Positions 57,271 through 64,000 of a stretch of 64,000 nt of DNA are shown here, piece by piece. The DNA lies in contig JALGAS010000011.1 of NCBI GenBank assembly GCA_023078685.1, positions 620,001 to 684,000 on the forward strand, read 5' to 3'. Position numbers and translations under genes: made by a program. How positions within the stretch are numbered: the first letter of the stretch is position 1; each line of letters starts with the position of its first letter. Source of the DNA: Neopestalotiopsis rosae (taxonomy: Eukaryota; Ascomycota; Sordariomycetes; Amphisphaeriales; Sporocadaceae). The notes beneath the pieces were generated by a model. It was not told the origin of the DNA. It worked only from the letters and a program-made list of their open reading frames with translations, and did no database searches.

Positions 57271-60200
57271 CTAGGCCTTGGTCGAGACACCAGAAGACTC
57301 TGCAGTCTTCTCTGGCGCAGAGGTACCAAGAGCAGGAGTAGCCTCCTTGGTCGACTTCTTGGGGTTCTCTGTCTTCTTGGCCTTCTTGGGGACTCGGGTA
57401 AGCCAGTAGAGGAAGAGGGCACCGAAAATGTTGAAGATGACAAAGGCCCACATGATGCCAAAGTTGCGCCAGCGGTCCGAGTAGTAGGACTGGACGCTGG
57501 CCAAGAACACATTGGTGTCGGCAACAGTACAGAAACTGCAGCTGTCGGTGGCGTTCTCGTCCTGCAGGTATCCTCCCACGGCGGCAATGTACGTCTCCAT
57601 GTACTCTTTACAGGTGCTGCCTGAGGGTGGCTCAAAGCTGACGTACTCGTTGGATGCGCAGACGACCTCTGTATTGGCGACTGCCGTGGACAACATGGCC
57701 GAGATCAAGTACGAAAACGGACTGACGCGGTACATGAAGATCCAGAAGCGCGGGAAGGTGCTGGGACTGGCAAGAACACCACAGAAGATCAGGCAAAGCA
57801 TGAAGAGCAGATTGGCAATGTTGCCACCAGCCTCGGCCGTCTCAAAGGCAGCAATGATCATGTCGGTAAAGGTGGACGTGAAGAGGAGGAACATCCAGAG
57901 GAGCAAAAACATGAGAGCACCGCGCTCGTGTTCCTGACCGGCTGCAATGGCATTGTTGTTGAGGCCAACAGGGTAGTACCAGCACACAAACATGAAGACA
58001 GCCATCAGCGTATTCCAAGGGAGTTCCACAATGATTTGAGAGAGCATAAAGACCTTCCAGCCGTACACCTTGGACGGTCGCTCGCGGACCTCATACAAGG
58101 ATCGCTGCACAACAAAGTGAGGCATAGTCTGCTGGACCATTTGACCAAAGACGGTAAGTAGGTTGAAGATGGCAAACATTTGGTTTTGGAGACCCTGGAT
58201 CGTGTTGGGAGCGTCAAAAAAGACAAAACCGATGAATAGGGCGACGAGAATGCACAGAGCAGCCTTGGAGTAAATGTACGACGGGGTGCGCCAGTATTGT
58301 TGAAAGACACGGTAGGAAACCTCCATAAGCTGCGTCCAGAAGCTGGCGGCAAACTCGCGGTACGAGCCCTGGTCCTCCGTGGGAGGGGGCACATCGGGAG
58401 CATCGTCCTTGAGTCTCTGCAGCTCGGCCTGGACATCGTGGTAGTTGGTGCTGTCACGCCAAGTCTGGAACCAGTCAATCTCGGTGTGGCTTCCAGGGGC
58501 AGCACCAATGGCGTCCAACATCCACTCGGCCGGGTTGGCATCAGCAGGGCACGGCGGAGCACCGTGAGACTCAAAATACGACGTCATGGTCTTGGAGTTT
58601 TCACCAATGTCGCCAAAGTAGACAGTTCGGCCACCCTTGGCGAGGAACAGGAGACGGTCAAAGCGTTGGAATAGCATAGCAGAGGGCTGGTGGATGGTGC
58701 AAAGAATAGCCTGGCCAGCCTTGGTCAGCTTCTCGAGCAAGTCCAGAATGGCCCACGAGGTTTGAGAATCAAGACCAGATGTAGGCTCATCTACAAACAG
58801 CAACAGAGGGGGCTTGGCGGCGAGTTCCACTCCAATGGTCAAGCGCTTACGCTGCTCAACGTTGAGACCTTCTCCGAGCACACCAACGACGGCGTCAGCA
58901 TATTCCTCCATGTCGAGCAGCTTAATGACCTCATCGACATAGGCAAGCTTCTCGGCCTTAGGGACATCGGCGGGCTGGCGGAGGAGGGCGGAAAAGTTGA
59001 GTGCCTCGCGGACCGTCGTGGTTGCCAAGTGAAGATCCTGTTGCTGGACATAGCCAGTCTTGCGCTGAAACGAGTTGTCCCGCAGGCGGCCATCGACGAG
59101 CATCTCACCAGTGATCACACCCATGGTGATACGACTGGCCAGAGCATCAAGCAGAGTGGTTTTTCCGGCACCAGAGACACCCATAAGAGCCGTGAGGGTT
59201 CCGGGCTTGACCCAACCGTCGACATTGTCAAGGATGCGTCGAGGCTCTCCCTTGATCTTGATATCATAGCAAACATTGTTCCAGTGAAAGACGCTGGTTG
59301 AGCCTTGGAGAGCGCCACCAGAAGATGATCCCTTTTCGCCAGTACCGGCAGTAGCTCTCTCGTTGGTGGTCATGGGACCGACCCGAGCCATGCCCTCTTC
59401 AGCATCACCCTTGCCTTCCTTGAACTGAGCTGGCTTGTATCCACGGCGGAAAACCAGGACCTCACCCTTGGACTTCTTCTCCGAGACGAGTTCGGCCGAG
59501 ACCATGTAGGTGCCCAAGAAGAAGAGGATAAATGCAATGGTGATACCCCAGTTGCGCCAGCGGTTCTCGTTGTAGTATTGGAAAGCACTGTTGATGTAGG
59601 CATCGCCGTCGACAAAGTTACTGCCAGCGACAGAGGCCACGGCACTGCAGACATGGTTCAAGGAGCCGACATTCTCGTAACCCGGGACCGCCGCACTCGG
59701 AACATATTCCGTGCACTCAAACTGACGTCCGTGAAACTCATTGGCCATCAGCGACTCAAAGGCATAGGCCAGGGGGTCGAGATAGTTGATCCATCGACAC
59801 CAGTCAAGCATATAGCTAATGGGAATCACGAAACCGGTAAAGATGACGAGAGCAAGAATGAGAATGGCAGCCGGCACCATGGCCTGCGACAGGGTACGCG
59901 AGGCAGAGGCAATTGTACGGAAAATCATACTCATGGCCAGGACCACGGTGAAGGAGATGAGCAGGAAGAAGAAGAAGGCGCCGGCCTCACGTCGCAGATT
60001 GGTCATGAAGTAGAGGGTGAGATTGTACACAATCGTGTTCATGACCTTGTACGGCATATCGGTAAGCATAGACGCCACAGCTTCGGCCGAAGGGTGGTAC
60101 ATGGCATATCGACTCTGTTTTTCGACGATGGGACGCTGCGCGTACAGGGTCAGAATTTCCAGGGCAGAGGCAAAGGCGTTGGTGAGACAGGCAAAGAAGA

Positions 60201-62005
60201 GCAGCGCTCCTCTCTGGAAAAAACTGCTCGTGGTGGGTTGGAGATTGTAAAAGACGGAACCAATGATGAGGGCCATGACAAAGTTGCCAATCAGAGAACC
60301 GAGGGTCAAGCTCGGGTCGCCAATCAGCCGGCGGAATCCACGCCACAGGCAAAGCTTGACCTGCTGCATATACGAGAGCGTGTAAGGGGACTTGAGGCGC
60401 TGAGCCTTGGCTTGAGCCTGTCTCTTGTTGGCACGGAAGGCTTCTGCGTCGGGGCCGTTGAGGGGGTGCTCCTGCTTGTAAGTCTCAATCTCGGCCTGCA
60501 ATTTGCGGTACTCGGCGCTATTCTTCCAGCACGTAGCAAACTCATCAGGTGTTCTCGGAGCCTTGCCCTCGAAACCAGCACGAACAATGCGTTCCTGGGG
60601 ACTTGTCATGGAGGTCAAGAAATCTGGGGCCGTCTGGCGGGCGGGGCACTCGAAGCCCAGGTTGACAAAGTACTGCTTGGCCTCCTCGGCACGACCAAAG
60701 AAGATTTGACGCCCTTCGTACAAGACCAATGCCTTGTCAAAGAGGTCGTATGCACTCTGGGGTGCTTGGTAGATGGACACGCAGGCGGTTGCGCCAAAGA
60801 GCTCAGTCTGCAGACGCAGAGTCTTGCAAAACTCGACGGCATTGGCACTGTCGAGACCTCTGGTACTGTTGTCCCAGCATTGCAGTGGCGCACGACTGAG
60901 TGCCGCTTCGGAGATGGTCACACGTTTGCGTTCACCTCCAGACACACCACGGACATATTCGTTACCAACGCGGGTGTTGATGGTGTGGGAAATGCCAAAC
61001 ATGGCCATGGTGACATCCCTCAAGTGGTTCGAGTAGGTCGTCTTGTCGACGCCCTGGGGCAACACTCGGGGCGCACGTGCCTGAGCGGCAAAGGTCAGAG
61101 TATCACCCACCGACAGCATGGGAAAGTGCACGTCGACTTCGGCAGTGTAAATGGCCTCGCCCTTGTGGTGGCTGTGCATCTCCTGGGCGGTAACACCTAG
61201 ACGTTGTGACATGATGAGTGAGCGGGCTTGTTTTCATATAGTATATAGAGTTGATGGACGAAAAACGCCGACAAGACTTACCTTGGTAGTTAAAGTACGA
61301 GCCTTCATCAACGTAGATACCGTTTGTCTCACCAGCAATGGTCTTCAAAAAGGTGGAACAACCCGAGCCAGGGGGTCCGAGAACGACGAGCATCTCCCCC
61401 TTGCGAACGAGACCGTCAAAGTTGCGCAAGATGTCAATCTTGCGCGGCTTGCTGAGACCAAAGGCCTTGCGCACCAGGCCGGCCGCGTCCAACCAGACAT
61501 TGCCGACATCCTTTTGGTAATCCGTGGCCTGACCGAAACCGTGTACATTGACGTTTTGGAAGCAAATGCCAGCTGACCGGAAGCCAGCAGTGTCCATATC
61601 GACAATGGCCTTTGCCCAGGCACGAGCACTGAAGTTTTTGGAAGCCGGGTTCAGGGGCGAGCTCTCGTCGGCGTGGAAGGGGTTGCCGCCTTGCGCACCG
61701 GCATTGGACTGCGTCGTGTAGCGGCGGGCCAGAGAGTGCACAATCGAGTGACGCCTCTCGAGCTCAGAGTCATCCCCCTGTTGTGTGGCATCAGAGTCTG
61801 GCGTGCTGATTCCATCCCCCTCTGCGGTGCCGGACGACTGAGCTACACGAGGTTGCCGTGCCGAACCCCGCGACACGGTCTTCTCCAATGGGTTGGTGTC
61901 ATTATGCTCATCGTGAGCGGCTGGCGAGGCCATGGACGCGCCGGCGCCCGTAGCCTTGGCTGTCCGGTCGTAATTCATGAAGCCGGTCCCGCCAACGATA
62001 GACAT
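57271..62005 (-). CDS. PDR-type (ABCG full-size) multidrug ABC transporter, 2 exons
   Basis: Exons 62005-61282 and 61196-57271 give 1549 aa, the usual size for fungal PDR pumps. The 85-nt intron starts GTAAGT and ends GTCTAG; splicing gives [20 protein letters not shown]. Order is NBD1-TMD1-NBD2-TMD2. NBD1 has the degenerate Walker [11 protein letters not shown] (about residue 209), [13 protein letters not shown] and [14 protein letters not shown]2 has [12 protein letters not shown] (about 911), [13 protein letters not shown] and [10 protein letters not shown]. The Cys in NBD1 Walker A and the altered NBD2 signature are normal asymmetries of this subfamily. It ends in a Lys/Ala-rich tail. Such pumps expel azoles, plant compounds and other lipophilic molecules at the plasma membrane; the substrate here is unknown. 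Confidence 0.97.
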
Positions 62006-64000
62006 CGTTGCGGGAAGGTGTGTATATTTGTGTGTGTCGAATTATTATTGACCGTATGAATGGATAAATGCAGGTGCAAATTCGTTGAATGGGGGGGGGG
62101 TGGCCAAGGTTGATTAAAAATTAGACGGATGTGTACCAAATGCCCATGTGATGGTGGCGTCGTATTGGTTTCTGTCGGTTAGAAGTGACGACAAGTACAG
62201 CCAGTAAGTAAGTGAAGATGAAGTAGAGAGAGGATCCAGCAAAGGACTCTGTCGTTGTGTTTTCTTATCTCGTGGTCTCTCTTCCCTTTTTTCTTCTTCT
62301 TCTTCTATTCGTTGTCTTCCTCTCGTCTGAAGACAAACTGAGATCTAGAGAGAAAATCGATGAGACTTCCTTTCTTGGAGGGGGTTCAAGTTCGGCTGGG
62401 CGCCTCTTGATTTGGGGGGTGGGAACCCGGCGACATTTTTATTGAAGATCCTCAATGCAGTTCGTTTTCGTATTTTTTTCCCTTTGGTATTTGGGCGGGC
62501 CCCGGCTGGAGGCTCGGGTTGCTTCAAGACCCCTAGGGCCATCCGAAAGGTAGAAAGAGTCCGGGGAATTGGGACGCTAAGGGAGTGCCCAGGAGGTGAT
62601 TGCACGCATTGGGTATGTTTGCGTGTACTTGTCCTCGCTAACGATTAACGTGTGTTCAAGGGGTATTTTTGTTATTTTTCCCTATGAGTTCTTTATTTTA
62701 CGGGTCTCAATCTGCAGAAAATGCAACTGGCCCATCACATCCCACCACGGAGAGACCCCAGCAGGCTTCTAGAACATGGCACAACTTTGTTGCCTGGGCT
62801 TGCCTTTGCTAAGCCTACAATCAATGAACGTAGGCTTGGTAGGTACTGTGTATCTGCTATCTCCGGCTCCCTGTCCATCTTCTGTAGCGGAGTATATTCA
62901 TTTATTCATCTGGCGTCTACAGAGTACAGTAGGTTAGGTTAGTATTTTTCTTCAACAAGGACCTGTTACCAACAGATTGATGTATGCCCACCTTGATCTA
63001 TCTCGCCTATTCCATCACCATTTCAATCAGTCATGCTATAGAAATAAGCACTAGCATGAGAAGGATCGATTCTAAGTTGAGTTTTCTCTTGTTCTAACAG
63101 GACGTGGTACGACCTCCAAGACCTTTTACGCCTGCATGCCAATACAGTTTTACGTGGGTGGGTGGGTGGGTGTGCGGGCTGGTACCTAGCCTATGGTAGG
63201 TAGGTAGCCTATGATAGCCTGTAGCCTGCAGTGTAAGCAAGACCGACTTGCAGCGGTCGACGGGTTGTTGTTAGTCCCCGTCGCCCGGGTCGCAGAAGGC
63301 TGCCGAAAGTTGAAACTCTTCTTTTGTTTGTTTCGCTTCCTTCCTTTCCTTGCAACCACATGGCCATGGCCCGTGACAATTGCATCATCAATGCGCACTG
63401 ACGTCTTGGATGTGCTATAGCTTCTTTTGTCTCTAACATTCCGGATCCGATCTATTGTATTATGAGAAACGAAGAAACGATTGTGCAAGTCGATATACCT
63501 AAGAGGGGAAGAGATGGTAAATCATTGATCGATGCTAACAGATGGATTACCCTACTTGGGTCTAAGGCATCGGTCGCACAAAGGCTACACCGGGCATGTA
63601 CTGAACTACTTTGCACATTCCCCCTTATTATATGGGCAAGAAGTCAGAGCCCACACCTCGTCTACGTACTACGTACTTCGTACTACTACGCTATCCGAGT
63701 TGTCTTCGGCTACATTAGCAGGTAGGTTAGGTAACTGGGTAAGGTGACTGTATGGATCCTCCCACTGGCCCTGGTCTGTACTTAGTACGCATGAGACGTC
63801 CCCCCATTAGTGGGTGGTAATGAACCACGATAGCGCCCGCGAATGGAGGAGGCCCGCCGTACTTGAATCAAATGCGTCAAAGTAAAATTACCATTCGTGG
63901 CACGGTATTCAGACTAGTCATCGTACTCGGTTTGGCAACGCGCTACACAAGAGCATTGATACGTGAAGTTCAAATCAAAACTATTGCTTCCTGTCTGGGT
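62006..64000. other. Upstream region of the ABC transporter, no further gene seen
   Basis: The first kilobase should hold the ABC transporter promoter and 5' UTR. It includes a 10-base G run (62091-62100) and a TTC-rich tract (62290-62307). Beyond about 62.7 kb there are CCTACC/TAGGTAGG clusters (for example 63196-63208 and 63719-63731) and a repetitive TACGTACTACG segment at 63660-63693. No open frame here is supportable as a gene. Confidence 0.5.

Noticed and set aside
59578..61200. 540-codon plus-strand open frame
   Set aside because: It mirrors the ABC transporter exon; the sense strand has all ABC motifs, the antisense has none.
61197..61212. ATG at 61212 as the start of the ABC transporter
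   Set aside because: It lies inside the 85-nt intron. Splicing from 61282 to 61196 restores NBD1 with its Walker A, which the shorter form would lack.

Overview
The window is nuclear DNA of a filamentous ascomycete (Pezizomycotina). The evidence is short spliceosomal introns (mostly 54-130 nt, GT..AG with CTAAC-like branch sites), intron-bearing tRNA genes, a complete TOR kinase, a PDR-type ABC pump, a fungal hybrid histidine kinase and a VWA-Hint protein. Gene content and style suggest a sordariomycete, perhaps Hypocreales; that placement is an inference. All multi-exon models were built by reading splice sites by hand. In every case the summed exon length is a multiple of three and joins conserved family sequence.

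Layout. 0.1-1.2 kb: alpha/beta hydrolase (+). 1.6-9.5 kb: TOR kinase (-), tail to tail with the hydrolase. 11.1-12.0 kb: Rtf2 (+), divergent from TOR. 12.4-14.3 kb: glucosidase II beta subunit (-). 14.3-18.9 kb: gene-poor, partly AT-rich, with an intron-containing tRNA-Val(CAC). 18.9-20.9 kb: Na+/phosphate symporter (+) with two CACGTG boxes upstream. 21.1-22.4 kb: two very small genes (-). 23.3 kb: tRNA-His(GTG) with a 32-nt intron. 24.8-27.2 kb: VWA-Hint ('Vint') protein (+). 29.0-33.3 kb: eight-exon hybrid histidine kinase (+). 33.3-43.6 kb: about 10 kb with no supportable gene, ending in a pyrimidine-rich leader. 43.6-47.2 kb: a 1228-aa disordered Ser/Pro-rich protein (+). 47.8-49.7 kb: GNAT acetyltransferase and an 82-aa conserved-looking small protein (both -). 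52.0 kb: a 33-aa Cys-rich peptide gene (+). 52.7-62.0 kb: three minus-strand genes, a zinc-less MDR oxidoreductase, a DMT/EamA-type transporter and a PDR ABC transporter. 62-64 kb: no gene seen.

The core genes cover growth control (TOR), replication-fork termination (Rtf2), ER glycoprotein quality control (glucosidase II beta), phosphate uptake and two-component signalling. They do not form one pathway. The most interesting accessory items are the VWA-Hint protein with intact Hint catalytic motifs and an ATG-only first exon, the 33-aa CxxC peptide whose stop codon lies in a good splice donor, and the large gene-free interval before the disordered protein. No transposon with coding capacity, rRNA, CRISPR or complete biosynthetic gene cluster is visible.
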